Under the pieces are notes generated by a model. That model was not told the origin of the DNA and made no database searches. It was given only the letters and a program-made list of their open reading frames with translations. From the NCBI RefSeq assembly GCF_023078275.1, contig NC_062990.1:4045549-4109548 (forward strand): a stretch of 64,000 nucleotides of DNA. Direction: 5' to 3'. Position numbers and translations under genes: made by a program. Positions 1-11,063 of this stretch are shown piece by piece (within the stretch, counting starts at the first letter, position 1; each line of letters opens with the position of its first letter). Source of the stretch: Leguminivora glycinivorella (lineage: Eukaryota > Arthropoda > Insecta > Lepidoptera > Tortricidae).

Positions 1-41
1 ATTGAATTTGATATGTAAACATTTATTATTTATGACATATT

Positions 42-1352
42 ATGAAAATGAAGCGAACGAAATCACATAATTTGACCTTGGCTCTGTTGAATGTGCGCTC
101 ACTTAATACTGGCAGGGATGAATTAGTAGGACTGATAGACAGGTACAAACCGGACATACTGGCACTGAATGAAACGTGGGTGCGCGACGGGCAAGAACAG
201 TTTATACCGCCGATACCAAATTACGTTTTAAAAAATAGCACACGACCCGATGGCCGAAAAGGGGGAGGAGTAGGGTTCTATATTCGAAAGGGCATTCGAG
301 TACACATAAAAAAACATCCGTTATCGCAATTGGAACAATTGTGGTTAGAACTTAAGATAAATGGAGTGGGGAAATTTGCGATAGGTACGGCGTACAGGCC
401 GGAGTCCGTAACGGTAGATAACGCTATAGAAGCGCTAAGCGAGTCGATGGATATGTTTGCTTCTTGTAAAGGTATATTTATTCTTACGGACTTTAATGTG
501 AACATAACACTTCTTGATAGACCAAACGTAAAAAAAATACTGTCGTTCATGTCGCAAAGGAACTTAGAGCAAGTAGTCGAAGAACCGACTAGGATAACGA
601 ACAGTACGGTGTCATTATTGGACTTAATAATAACAGATAGTCCGGAAGTTTGCAAATCGGTCTTGGTACATCACAACCATAATATTAGCGACCATGCCAT
701 GGTAGTCGCGGAGCTTAGAATCACGAAACCTAAGCAGTCACCACGGTATATTTGTAAGAGATATTTAGATAGAATTAATATGGATCAATTTAACCACGAT
801 CTAAATGGCCTACCTTGGGGAGATATAATAAAACTCAATGGGGTAGACGAAAAGGTGAAGTTTTTTAATTATCTAGTTGCAACCTTGTTCGATAAGCACG
901 CACCGGTCAGACGTTTACGAATAAATGATAAGTCGTATCCATGGGTAACGGATAATATCAAACTGATGATGAATTTACGCGACTCCGCGTGGGCTAAAGC
1001 GCAAAAATCTGGATCCCAGGCACATAAAGACTACTACAAAAACTTACGAAATTATACAAACGGAGCCTTAGAGCGTGAGAAAACAGCCTACTTTACTTAT
1101 TTTGTTAATAAAAATAAAAATCATCCCAAAAATATGTGGGCACACATCAGGAACTGCGCTATAACGGGAGATAAAACGAAACCACAAATACCGCAACATC
1201 TATGCAATCCGAATGTGCTGAATGATTTTTTCTTGAAGTCCCAGGTTCCGGAAAAACAGATGCTGAAACACAGACATTCTTCGAGTGTAACAGATGCAAT
1301 AGTTGCACGTTTAACATTGAAAAGGCCACGGAAACAGACATACTTAAAATAA
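42..1352 (+). pseudogene. LINE ORF2 N-terminal half: AP-type endonuclease
   Basis: The first half of the retrotransposon polyprotein. The endonuclease/exonuclease/phosphatase fold is seen from LALLNVRSL (about residue 13) through LALNETW (catalytic Glu), GGGVGFYIRKG, FILTDFNVNI, LLDLIITDSP and SDHAMVV (catalytic Asp-His pair). This enzyme nicks target DNA to prime reverse transcription. The usual GDFN motif reads TDFN here, which may weaken it. ATG at 42 is the first in-frame start and fits the domain boundary. The frame is lost between about 1225 and 1310: after that the matching peptide continues two bases out of phase, and this frame runs to a chance stop at 1352. Confidence 0.85.
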
Positions 1353-2901
1353 TACGCTCTGTTGAGACCAAGGCTAGTGGACACGACAACATATCAATGG
1401 ACATGATACGACTCACTCTGGATATCACGCTACCTATAATAACACACATTGTAAACGCATCAATTGAGACAGGCATTTTTCCAGAGGATTGGAAATTAGC
1501 GAAAATACGGCCAATTCCTAAAAATAACAAAATGGAAGAATATAAAGATTTACGGCCAGTTAGCATTCTCCCAATTCTTTCGAAGATAATGGAAAGGATA
1601 GTATGCGAGCAGTTGGGCAGATACCTTGAGGAAAAGGAGTTATTACCTAAACAGCAGTCCGGGTTCCGCAGTATGCATGGTACAGCGACAGCTCTAGCGA
1701 AGGTCACGGACGATGTAATAACAGCAGCGGACGAGGGAAAGGGCTCAATTATCGTGCTATTAGACTTTTCTCGTGCTTTCGATTGCATCAATCCATCACT
1801 GCTGCTCTCAAAAATGGCGTACTATGGAATATCCCAACCGTCGCGTAAATGGTTTCAGTCTTTTCTGACGGGCAGACAGCAGTATGTGGAGCTACAAGTA
1901 GACCAGGGTGATATAGTTGCATCACAGATACGGCAGGTTAACAGGGGAACGCCGCAGGGATCTGTGTTAAGTCCGCTGTTATTTATAATGTACACGGCTG
2001 ATCTCGTGCCTAAACTCAAGCACTGCAATGTGCACCTGTATGCAGACGACACGCAACTTTATTATTCCTTCAAACCACAAGAGATGAATATAGCCCTACA
2101 TAAAATAAACGACGACCTGAATACAATAGCGGACTGGTCTGTAAAAAACAATCTGGTTCTAAATCCATCTAAGTCACAGTTTGTTGTAATGGGTAGTAAA
2201 TGGCAAAGGCAAAAAATTATAAAGCAAAACCCCAAAGTTGTCATAGGTTCGGAGTCTGTGCCACAGGTGCCATTTGCTAAGAATCTGGGGCTTATTATGG
2301 ATGGAGAATTAAGATTCGAACATCATGTTGATATCAAGATACGGAATGCATTCTTTCGTCTAAAAACTTTATACAGCTGTAGGAAATACCTGTCCAAAAA
2401 AGTAAGAGAAATCCTTGTGGAATCTCTAGTACTATCCCCATTTAACTATACAGACACTGTCTATGGTCCTAGGTTATTAGCAAAAACAAAAAAGTCCATA
2501 CAACGAGTTCAGAACGCTTGTACACGTTTTTGTTACGATATCCCTAAGAGAGCACATATTACACCATATTTAAATGTCAAAAACATCCTAAAGATGGAAA
2601 ATAGACGATACCTCCATTTGTCGTGTACATTACATAAAATCTTAGAGTTGGGGAAACCGCTTTATCTTTATGAGAAACTGAAGTGGGTAAACGATGCAAA
2701 CAAGCCAGTAAGAAGTCACAGACAGTACGCTTTGCTTATCCCTAAGCACAAAACAAAGTTCTTTAGGGAGGTTTCAAATATGCAGCAACGAAAATATGGA
2801 ATGATCTACCACCACCAATAAGAAATCCTATGCCGTTGCTGCAATTCAAGAAGTTGGTTAGAGCACATTTACTTAAATTACAGAAAGGAAATCTCCCTTA
2901 A
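1310..2901 (+). pseudogene. LINE ORF2 C-terminal half: reverse transcriptase
   Basis: The second half of the same polyprotein in another frame. Open sequence homologous to RT begins about 1310, before the first ATG at 1397. RT blocks are clear: RPVSILPILSKIMER, SGFRSMHGTATAL, LLDFSRAFDCIN (first catalytic Asp), GTPQGSVLSPLLF and LYADDTQ (catalytic YADD). A C-terminal segment typical of Jockey-like RTs follows. A further shift near 2770 moves the expected WNDLPP-type C-terminus into the next frame, which ends at 2899-2901; the uncorrected frame ends at 2821. Translation of the real protein would require two corrections, so it is a dead copy. Confidence 0.87.
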
Positions 2902-3019
2902 AGAACTAAGTAAGTAATATACCTATACATTTATATATACCTATACGCAATTTATATATGTACCAACTTTACATGCCATTTTTACTTTACACACACATAC
3001 ATAATATATCTATATTTAT

Positions 3020-3045
3020 ACACACACATGCACGCACGCTCACAA

Positions 3046-3137
<92 letters not shown>

Positions 3138-3172
3138 GCACGCACGCACGCACGTACGCACACACACGCACA
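3020..3172. repeat. (CA)n/(CACG)n microsatellite
   Basis: About 70 bp of pure CA dinucleotides are flanked by CACG-type variants, inside the LINE 3' region. Open frames across it (poly His-Thr or Val-Cys) are artefacts of the repeat. Confidence 0.97.
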
Positions 3173-3516
3173 ATAGATGGGGAGATACGGGGTTCTGTCC
3201 TATGCATCCCGATACTGAACGACCGACCCGTAGGAAAAGGGGCCCATCTGAAAACCAGCGCTGGGTGTATGTACGTATATATCTGGCAACAAGCTGAGAC
3301 GGGTACCCATTGCCTAAGCCTACCAAATGTATAACTGTAAATATAGTTTAAGATGTAGTTAATGTTAATTTTAGGTTTTTTTTTTTATTATTCTTATTTC
3401 TTGCTACATTGTTCAAGTTTTATCCATTTTGTTTCTATTTGTTTCTATTTTTTCTCATGTATTTGTGTTGGTAGTTATGGCAATAAAAATATTTTTATTT
3501 TTTATTTATTATTTAT

Positions 3517-4133
3517 TAAGTATTAAGTATGGAAGTATGGATATCACTTGTCTCAAGAAATGACCTTGTTAGACCTCGAACCCATTCCGTCGACTTAATA
3601 AAACACCGTTCGCACAATTCCTTTGTTTTGAAGCACAAAGGTTTTATGAGTTTTTCCCATCTTCCTATGTATAACAGTGGGGCACAGACTAGACACCGCA
3701 TTATGACACGTTTAGATATCTACGAGCGTTTCATTGTACCGTACCACCCTGTTGTGTATACATTGACTCTGTGGATTGAGCGATTGTGTTCCCATACTAA
3801 ATTACTAATGAAAATCATTATTATGTGTGGTGACACTGCTGAGTTTGTATATGGTCTGAGCGCACGCTCATATTGGGCGTTCAGCGGGGCGCAGCGTGCG
3901 GCGTGCATATCAAACAACTGAAGTTCATACAAGTGTCCTGACTGTCCTGAGTCGACGCTGTATAGGGTGGACCGCTCGCCCGTCTCGGCGAACGCTCCGC
4001 TCTGAGCGTCCACTCAAACCTTACTCTCTGAGTTAGCCTGAATCAAAGAGGATCGAGTATTATAGACAGTTACTGTCGAAGTAAAATGTGTTATCACAGT
4101 GCATAGACTGCCATCTCAATGCTCATACCAAGA
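3517..4133. repeat. Intergenic; holds one copy (3840-4020) of a dispersed GC-richer repeat
   Basis: No supported gene. Positions 3840-4020 match 10505-10830 (shared landmarks CATATTGGGCG, CATATCAAACAACTGAAG, GTCGACGCTG, GAGCGTCCACTCAA). The 3840 copy lacks the 145-bp MITE that is inserted in the 10505 copy, so it acts as the empty-site allele of that repeat. Confidence 0.7.
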
Positions 4134-4345
4134 CACAGGCTTAAAACTTTTGAACCTCAGTTTTGACAATTTGGCCATTATTCTTAGCTTCATATGTGTT
4201 AAAATGTCAAATTTTAATATTAGCGCCATCTAGCTGAGCGTACCCCAAAGGTGTAATGCCACCTAGGCCAACGTTTTTCTGTTTGTTACTGAGGTACGTA
4301 ACGGTTTTTTCTTAGACTTTATCTGTATATATATTATGTCTTTGG
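4134..4345 (+). repeat. Dispersed repeat family R1, copy 1
   Basis: Shares landmarks AACCTCAGTTTTGACAATTT, CATATGTGTTAAAATGTCAA and GCCATCTAG with the inverted copy at 34705-34938 and the direct copy at 38868-39060. All end near ATGTCTTTGG. Non-coding; probably a non-autonomous transposon or LINE tail. The 4346-4994 interval to its right is AT-rich unique-looking sequence with no gene that I can support. Confidence 0.75.
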
Positions 4346-4994
4346 CTTGAATGCTCCATCTAGTACTTAAGGTAATCTATGTACATGTCTTTTTCTCCCA
4401 CTAACATTCACTTTAAAAAGACTTAAGACACAAACTTTCATTTACTAACTTCGACTTTATGATGTCCTTTATAAAAGACATATTGCGTTTAAGTGTTGAG
4501 TTGTAACAAAATGACTTAAGGTGACAATGGCGTCGTTTGACTCTCAACTTAAAAATGTCATTCATAAAGGACATTTTAGTTTTGAAATGTTTTTATTATG
4601 GTGTTATAAAGAGGTTTAATGTATAACAGTGCTAGGCAATCTGAAGAATGAGTATCAAATGGAAGTAAAACCGGGGTTATTAAAAACTGTGCTGACTGTA
4701 CTTTTTTCGTTTTGCGCTGTCGTGTACATTCGAGAGGCGACCCCGGTAGCCACACAAACTGTTTTGTGACGCCTTTTTGGCTATATTGCGTGTCAAAGCA
4801 TTTTTGGCTCACTTCAAAGGATGTATAAGCTTTTTGGATATTTTTAACACGCTTTTATTAGGTCGTCGTGTATGTAACTATGTATGTAATGGAATCTAAG
4901 GAAGCTAATTTAACCATCTTCCAGGAGTCGTAGCGTAATGAAAATTGGCAGCTATATGTAGTTCCGATGACAATACAATAATATGGTACTGTTG

Positions 4995-5738
4995 AGCTGA
5001 TCTGATGATGGAGTCGGAAGATATGAACTGGAACTACATGATGGAACATCGTATCATAGCCGTTTTTGGGTTTCTTAGAAAAGTCTTGTAATGAACTTTG
5101 ACCACAATTAGGTTTCAAGGTCTGATGATGAAGCCGAAAGATATGAACTGGAACTATATGATGGAACATCGTATCATAGCTGTTTTTGGGTTTCTTAGAA
5201 AAGTCTTGTAATGAACTTTGACTACGATCAGGTTTCAAGGTCTGATGATGGAGCCGGAAGATATGAACTGGAACTACATGATGGAACATCGTATCATAGC
5301 TGTTTTTGGGCTTCTTAGGAAAGTCTTGTAATGAACTTTGACTACAATTAGGTTTCAAGGTCTGATGATGGAGCCGGAAGATATGAGCTGGAACTACATG
5401 ATGGAACATCGTATCATAGCTGTTTTTGGGCTTCTTAGAAAAGTCTTGTAATGAACTTTGACTACGATTAGGTTTCAAGGTCTGATGATGGAGCCGGAAG
5501 ATATGAACTGGAACTACATGATGGAACATCGTATCATAGCTGTTTTTGGGCTTAGAAAAGTCTTGTAATGAACTTTGACAACGATTAGGTTTCAAGGTCT
5601 GATGATGGAGCCGGAAGATATGAACTGGAACTACATGATGGAACATCGTATCATAGCTGTTTTTGGGCTTCTTAGAAAAGTCTTGTAAGGAATTATGGCT
5701 ACGATTAGGTTTCAAGGCCTGATGATGGAGCCGGAAGA
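4995..5738. repeat. 120-bp tandem satellite, about 7 copies
   Basis: The landmark GATGATGGAGCCGGAAG recurs at about 5007, 5123, 5243, 5363, 5483, 5600 and 5720, spaced 116-120 bp. Because 120 is divisible by three, the minus strand stays open as a repeating peptide. I treat that as an artefact since no non-repeat coding sequence adjoins it. The first and last units are diverged; the last unit breaks off at 5738, directly into the next array. Confidence 0.95.
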
Positions 5739-8220
5739 TAAGAACAGAAAAAGGGGGGCTCGGGGGCGAAGCCCCCCGCATAAAAGAAAGATAAACGTTG
5801 TATTTAAAATAAGTTGGGTTAGGGTTTTCTTGTTACCTTTAAGAGTAACGAAAAGGGGGCTCGGGGCGAAGCCCCCGCATAAAAGAAAGATTAATGTAGT
5901 ATTTAAAATAAGTTGGGTTAACGTCTTCTTGTGACCTTTAAGAGCAAACAAAGGGGGGCTCGGGGGGCGAAGCCCCCCGCATAAAAGAAAGATCAACGTA
6001 GTATTTAAAATAAGTTGGGATAGGGTTTTCTTGTGACCCTTAAGAGTAACGAAAAGGGGGGCTCGGGGGGGAAGCCCCCCGCATAAAAGAAAGATTAACG
6101 TAGTATTTAAAATAAGTTGGGTTAGCGTTTTCTTGTGACCTTTAAAAGCAAACAAAGGGGGGCTCGGGGGGCGAAGCCCCCCGCATGAAAGAAAGATCAA
6201 CGTTGTATTTAAAATAAGTTGGTTTAGGGTTTTCTTGTGACCCTTAAGAGTAACGAAAAGGGGGGCTTGGGGGGCAAAGCCCCCACGCATAAAAGAAAGA
6301 TCAACGTAGTATTTAAAATAAGTTGGGTTAGCGTTTTCTTGTGACCTTTAAGAGCAAACAAAGGGGGGCTCGGGGGGCGAAGCCCCCCGCATAAAAGAAA
6401 GATAAACGTTGTATTTAAAATAAGATGGGTTAGGGTTTTCTTGTTACCCTTAAGAGTAACGAAAAGGGGGCTCGGGGGCGAAGCCCCCGCATAAAAGAAA
6501 GATCAACGTTGTATTTAAAATAAGTTGGGTTAAGGTTTTCTTGTGATCCTTAAGAGTAAAGAAAAGGGGGCTCGGGGCGAAGCCCCCGCATGAAAGAAAG
6601 ATCAACGTAGTATTTAGAATAAGTTGGGTTAGAGTTTTCTTGTGACCTTTAAGAGCAAACAAAGGGGGGCTCGGGGGGCGAAGCCCCCCGCATAAAAGAA
6701 AGATCAACGTAGTATTTAAGATAAGTTGGGTTAGTGTTTTCTTGTGACCTTTAAGAGCAAACAAAGGGGGGCTCGGGGGCGAAGCCCCCGCATAAAAGAA
6801 AGATAAACGTTGTATTTAAAATAAGTTGGGTTAGGGTTTTCTTGTTACCTTTAAGAGTAACGAAAAGGGGGGCTCGGGGGGGAAGCCCCCCGCATAAAAG
6901 AAAGATTAACGAGGTATTTAAAATAAGTTGGGTTAGCGTTTTCTTGTGACCCTTAACTTTTTCTTGTGACGAAAAGGGGGGCTCGGGGGACGAAGCCCCC
7001 CGCATTAAAGAAAGATTAACGTAGTATTTAAAATAAGTTGGGTTAGCGTTTTCTTGTGACCTTTAAGAGCAAACAAAGGGGGGCTCACAAGACTTTCTTG
7101 TGCGAAGCCCCCCGCATAAAAGAAAGATCAACGTAGTATTTAAAATAAGTTGGGTTAGGGTTTTCTTGTGACCCTTAAGAGTAACGAAAAGGGGGGCTCG
7201 GGGGACGAAGCCCCCCGCATTAAAGAAAGATTAACGTAGTATTTAAAATAAGTTGGGTTAGCGTTTTCTTGTGACCTTTAAGAGCAAACAAAGGGGGGCT
7301 CGGGGGGCGAAGCCCCCCGCATGAAAGAAAGATCAACGTTGTATTTAAAATAAGTTGGTTTAGGGTTTTCTTGTGACCCTTAAGAGTAACGAAAAGGGGG
7401 CTTGGGGGCGAAGCCCCCCGCATAAAAGAAAGTTCAACGTAGTATTTAAAATAAGTTGGGTTAGCGTTTTCTTGTGACCTTTAAGAGCAAACAAAGGGGC
7501 TCGGGGGCGAAGCCCCCGCATAAAAGAAAGATAAACGTTGTATTTAAAATAAGATGGGTTAGGGTTTTCTTGTTATCCTTAAGAGTAACGAAAAGGGGGG
7601 TTCGGGGGGCGAAGCCCCCCGCATAAAAGAAAGATCAACGTTGTATTTAAAATAAGTTGGGTTAAGGTTTTCTTGTGATCCTTAAGAGTAAAGAAAAGGG
7701 GGGCTCGGGGGGCGAAGCCCCCGCATGAAAGAAAGATCAACGTAGTATTTAGAATAAGTTGGGTTAGCGTTTTCTTGTGACCTTTAAGAGCAAACAAAGG
7801 GGGGCTCGGGGGGCGAAGTCCCCCGCATGAAAGAAAGATCAACGTAGTATTTAAGATAAGTTGGGTTAGCGTTTTCTTGTGACCTTTAAGAGCAAACAAA
7901 GGGGGGCTCGGGAGGCGAAGCCCCCCGCATAAAAGAAAGATAAACGTTGTATTTAAAATAAGTTGGGTTAAGGTTTTCTCGTGATCCTTAAGAGTAAAGA
8001 AAAGGGGGGCTCGGGGGGCGAAGCCCCCCGCATGAAAGAAAGATCAACGTAGTATTTAGAATAAGTTGGGTGAGCGTTTTCTTGTGACCTTTAAGAGCAA
8101 ACAAAGGGGGGCTCGGGGGGCGAAGCCCTCCGCATAAAAGAAAGATAAACGTTGTATTTAAAATAAGTTGGGATAGGGTTTTCTTGTTACCCTTAAGAGT
8201 AACGAAAAGGGGGGCTCGGC
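5739..8220. repeat. ~103-bp tandem satellite, 24 units, most with a GC hairpin
   Basis: I count 24 occurrences of the landmark AATAAGTTGG or its AAGATGG variant, spaced about 100-105 bp. A typical unit carries GGGGGGC-GAA-GCCCCCC, a perfect 7-bp stem with a three-base loop. It is preceded by another G-run, then CATAAAAGAAAGAT, the AT-rich landmark and TTTTCTTGTGACC. Unit variants come in at least two alternating flavours (GAGTAACGAAAAGG versus GAGCAAACAAAGG). Minus-strand open frames through it are repeat artefacts. The array ends abruptly at about 8220 within the G-run of a unit. Confidence 0.95.
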
Positions 8221-8588
8221 AAAAAAGAAATACTTAAATTTTGTTTGAATTAGTTGAAATGTGACAATATTTTCTAATCGAGTCAAACAAAATCCCACTA
8301 GCTGAGAGCTTCAAAACAATGTACGGCGAAAGTATGTCTCACTAATGTCTTCAAAAAGTCCGCGATGGCACATGTCTATATTGTCTATCTTTTACGGATA
8401 ACTTACTAGGTATAAACATTTTTATGATAATACCGTAATAAGAAGGTAGCCGCTAGTTATTTTTAAGTAGCAATTAGCAATAAGTACACTTTAAGCTACA
8501 AATGGCATGTAAAATCCGCCTACTTCAAATAAATTTATGTATAAATGTTAAAAGTATTTCATTATTAATGACTAAAAAGTATAAAATA
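8221..8588. other. AT-rich spacer, nothing recognised
   Basis: No gene, RNA or named repeat seen between the satellite end and the long inverted repeat. Confidence 0.6.
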
Positions 8589-9338
8589 AATTAATAGTTT
8601 AAAAAACACTATAAAACACGCTTTTATAAATGCACGTAAAAGCCAAAAATAAATTATGGATCGTTCAAGTTGTCTCTATTTGTGAGCTGAAGTTTAAAAA
8701 CTATGTGCTTTTAATTATAATATTTGATTGTAAAAGCGTGGGGCGCTGGAACAGGAAAGACTTTCTTGTAAACAAATACTAATCCGAACTTCCTGGCGAA
8801 TGAAGTTGCATAAGAACATAACGTTTACATATGCCGCCTAAGGGTTACCAAAGAGAACCAAAGATATCTCGTCCACGAACAAGAACTCTGCATCCTGTCA
8901 CTGTAGACACTTCCCCTTTTGTACTTTGATTACCGGAAAAAAGCGGCGTTCTACGTGTCGGTGACTGTCGACTCTCCTCGCTACTAGCGCATATTTTGTC
9001 TGAGTTCGACAAACTGGTACCTACTTTGAACACTGACTTTTAACTGATTTGACTGTTTAATGTAGAACCTACTAGTCATGCTGCAACTCCAGTTAGCGCG
9101 TCAATCTGTGTAACCTCCTTCCCGTAACATAGCATAATTTGATTTATCAGCAAGTTATACAAAAAGTCTTTCCTGTTCCAGCGCCCCACGCTTTTACAAT
9201 CAAATATTATAATTAAAAGCACATAGTTTTTAAACTTCAGCTCACAAATAGAGACAACTTGAACGATCCATAATTTATTTTTGGCTTTTACGTGCATTTA
9301 TAAAAGCGTGTTTTATAGTGTTTTTTAAACTATTAATT
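8589..9338. repeat. Long inverted-repeat element (180-bp arms)
   Basis: Positions 8589-8769 and 9159-9338 are almost perfect reverse complements (one visible indel near the inner end). Outer tips are AATTAATAGTTT and its complement. The ~390-bp centre (8770-9158) shows no gene. It looks like a foldback/MITE-type element. I could not settle a target-site duplication because both flanks are AT-rich. Confidence 0.88.
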
Positions 9339-9409
9339 TTTTATTTACATTTTTACTACTCGCCCTGATGGTTAAAGCTTCGGTTTAAAATATTAGTCAC
9401 AAGTATTTT

Positions 9410-9662
9410 GACGACCGGTCTGGCGCAGTCGGTAGTGACCCTGCCTGCTACGCCGCGGTCCCGGGTTCGAATCCCGGTAAGGGCATTTATTTGTGTGACG
9501 AGCACAGATATTTGTTCCCGAGTCATGGATGTTTTCTATGTATATAAGTATTTATATATTATATATATCGTTGTCTGAGTACCCACGACACAAGCCTTCT
9601 TGAGCTTACCGTGGGCCTCAGTCAATCTGTGTAAGAATGTCCTAAAATATTTATTTATTAAC
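9410..9662 (+). mobile_element. tRNA-derived SINE, copy 1
   Basis: The tRNA-like head has a pol III A box (TGGCGCAGTCGG) and B box (GGTTCGAATCC). The body contains GGGCATTTATTTGTGTG, ATATATCGTTGTCTGAGTAC and CAGTCAATCTGTGTAAG, and ends in an A/T tail. The same family occurs at 10221, 13334, 34957, 37872 and 45330. It is not a functional tRNA gene because the 3' part continues into the SINE body. Confidence 0.88.
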
Positions 9663-9935
9663 CCAATTATGAGCGCAATTGTACCTACTTTCTTTGTAAT
9701 TTTCTCCGACCGTCCTTAGTCTGGGATCGGTCTGAAAACCAGCGCCGGGCATCTTGTCCCGGCACACGCTGAGACCGAAACCCTTTGCCCAAAACAAAAA
9801 ATTATCTCTGCATGTATTTTTACTCACTACTTATATTAATAGATATAACTCATCTTGTTGTAACTGTAATAGTTTTTTAATAATTGTATGTATAAGGCAA
9901 TAAAACATTCTTATTCTTATTCTTATTTAAGTATT
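9663..9935 (+). repeat. LINE 3'-end fragment ending in (TTATTC)n
   Basis: Contains CTGAAAACCAGCGCCGGGC and CACGCTGAGACCGAAACCC, matching the 3' tail block of the LINE at 1-3516, then GGCAATAAAAC and several TTCTTA repeats. It directly follows the SINE. It may be a separate truncated LINE insertion or a LINE-derived tail. Confidence 0.65.
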
Positions 9936-10011
9936 TGCCTGCAACTTTGCCTGACTCTTTACTCGAGCTTTATTTCGACGTTAGGTACAATCTTACAAGT
10001 GCGTTTTATTT

Positions 10012-10096
10012 TCCTTTTTTTTATGGGATAGGAGGCAAACGAGCAGACAGGTCGCCTGATGGTAAGCGATCACCGCCGCCCATGGACACCCGATCT
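10012..10096 (+). repeat. Short dispersed repeat fragment
   Basis: The segment with GGAGGCAAACGAGCAGACAG, CGCCTGATGGTAAGCGAT and CCGCCGCCCATGG has the look of a very common lepidopteran interspersed repeat. I recognise it by style, not by alignment. Confidence 0.5.
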
Positions 10097-10220
10097 ATAC
10101 AAAGATATATTATCTATATCGTTTACGCTACCAAGTAACGTACATATTCTAAAACATCAAATAACATAGCAGAGGCTCTGAACTCAAATTATATAAATTA
10201 TAAATAAATAAAAATAATTA

Positions 10221-10460
10221 AATATTATAAGGACATTTTTACACAGATTGACTGAGTCCCACGGTAAGCTCAAGAAGGCTTGTGTTGTGGGTACTCAGAC
10301 AACGATATATATAATATGTAAATACATACATAGAAAACATCCATGACTCAGAAACAAATATCTGTGCTCATCACACAAATAAATGCCCTTACCGGGGTTC
10401 GAACCCGGGACTGCGGCGTAGCAGGCAGGGTCACTACCGACTGCGCCAGACCGGTCGTCA
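10221..10460 (-). mobile_element. tRNA-derived SINE, copy 2 (inverted)
   Basis: Reverse complement of copy 1: it reads from ACACAGATTGACTGAGTCCC to the inverted B box (GGTTCGAACCC) and A box, and ends GACCGGTCGTC. It sits about 560 bp from copy 1 in opposite orientation, so the two could pair as a large inverted repeat. Confidence 0.87.
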
Positions 10461-10651
10461 ATGGTTATGTAGTGAAAAGACTCTTTCCACCAGAAATACT
10501 TTAGTGTAAGGTCTGAGTGCACGCTCATATTGGGCGTGCAGCGGGGAGCGTGCGGCGTTCATATCAAACAACTGAAGCTCATACAAGTGTCCTGAGTCGA
10601 CGCTGCATAGGGTGGACGCACGCTCGCCCGCTCCGCTGCACGCCCGCCTAA

Positions 10652-10796
10652 CGGCTCAGCCACGACATTGGTCTAAGCGCGACAGCGGTGAGCGGCGGCC
10701 ATACATTGAAGCGAGACACAGCGATGGGACTTTTCATTCGCACGTATGGCTGCCGCTCACCGCTGTCGCGCTTAGACCAATGTCGTGGCCGAGCCG
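10652..10796. mobile_element. 145-bp PIF/Harbinger-type MITE, copy 1
   Basis: The ends read CGGCTCAGCCACGACATTGG and its near-complement, with terminal inverted repeats of about 55 bp. Flanks are TAA at 10649-10651 and 10797-10799, a 3-bp target duplication. It is inserted inside a dispersed repeat (10505-10830) whose uninterrupted relative is at 3840-4020. A second 145-bp copy is at 36508-36652. Confidence 0.85.
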
Positions 10797-10828
10797 TAAC
10801 GCTCCGCTCCGAGCGTCCACTCAAGCCG

Positions 10829-10945
10829 TTTTCACATTATCCGATCCGATATCGGATGTCGGAAGGATTTCAATGGAAAAAATCCAAATGGCGCCTGTAA
10901 TGTATGGGATATCGGATCGACATCCGATATCGGATCGTGTCCTAG
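10829..10945. repeat. Palindromic MITE-like repeat with CCGATATCGG motifs
   Basis: TTTTCACATTATCCGATCC, then paired CCGATATCGGAT motifs at both ends, around a centre with CAATGGAAAAAATCC. Probably a short inverted-repeat element. Its right end is degraded. Confidence 0.6.
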
Positions 10946-11063
10946 GTGTTTATAAATAACTGAACGAAACGTTTTTGTCAGTTTTTTACCTGTTTAAAGA
11001 TTTATCTGATTAAATATATTAATTAACTATTAATATATTATATTAATTAATATTTAATATATT

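Larger units (their letters stand above)
1..3516 (+). mobile_element. Non-LTR retrotransposon (LINE, Jockey/CR1-like), frameshifted, 5' end off window
   Basis: One LINE copy reads left to right: an endonuclease half, a reverse transcriptase half, then a 3' region with a long CA microsatellite and a tail near 3480-3516 with the signal AATAAAAAT followed by A/T-rich repeats. The two halves lie in different frames and the C-terminus shifts frame again near 2770, so this copy cannot make a full-length protein. The 3' untranslated part contains a GC-rich block (ACCAGCGCTGGG, then GCTGAGACGGGTACCCATTG) that recurs at 9727-9790 behind a SINE. The exact clade is uncertain; the domain order fits the Jockey/CR1 group. 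Confidence 0.85.

Noticed and set aside
3028..3326. His-Thr and Val-Cys repeat proteins
   Set aside because: Translations of a CA/CACG microsatellite.
4858..7899. Long minus-strand open frames with repeating peptides through the satellites
   Set aside because: They follow the tandem repeat period, contain nothing outside the repeats and change frame with unit length.
5739..8220. CRISPR-like regular repeats
   Set aside because: Units are contiguous tandem repeats without unique spacers, in a eukaryotic context and with no cas genes.
9421..9485. Stand-alone tRNA gene
   Set aside because: The A and B boxes belong to a SINE head repeated six times; the 3' acceptor side continues into the SINE body.
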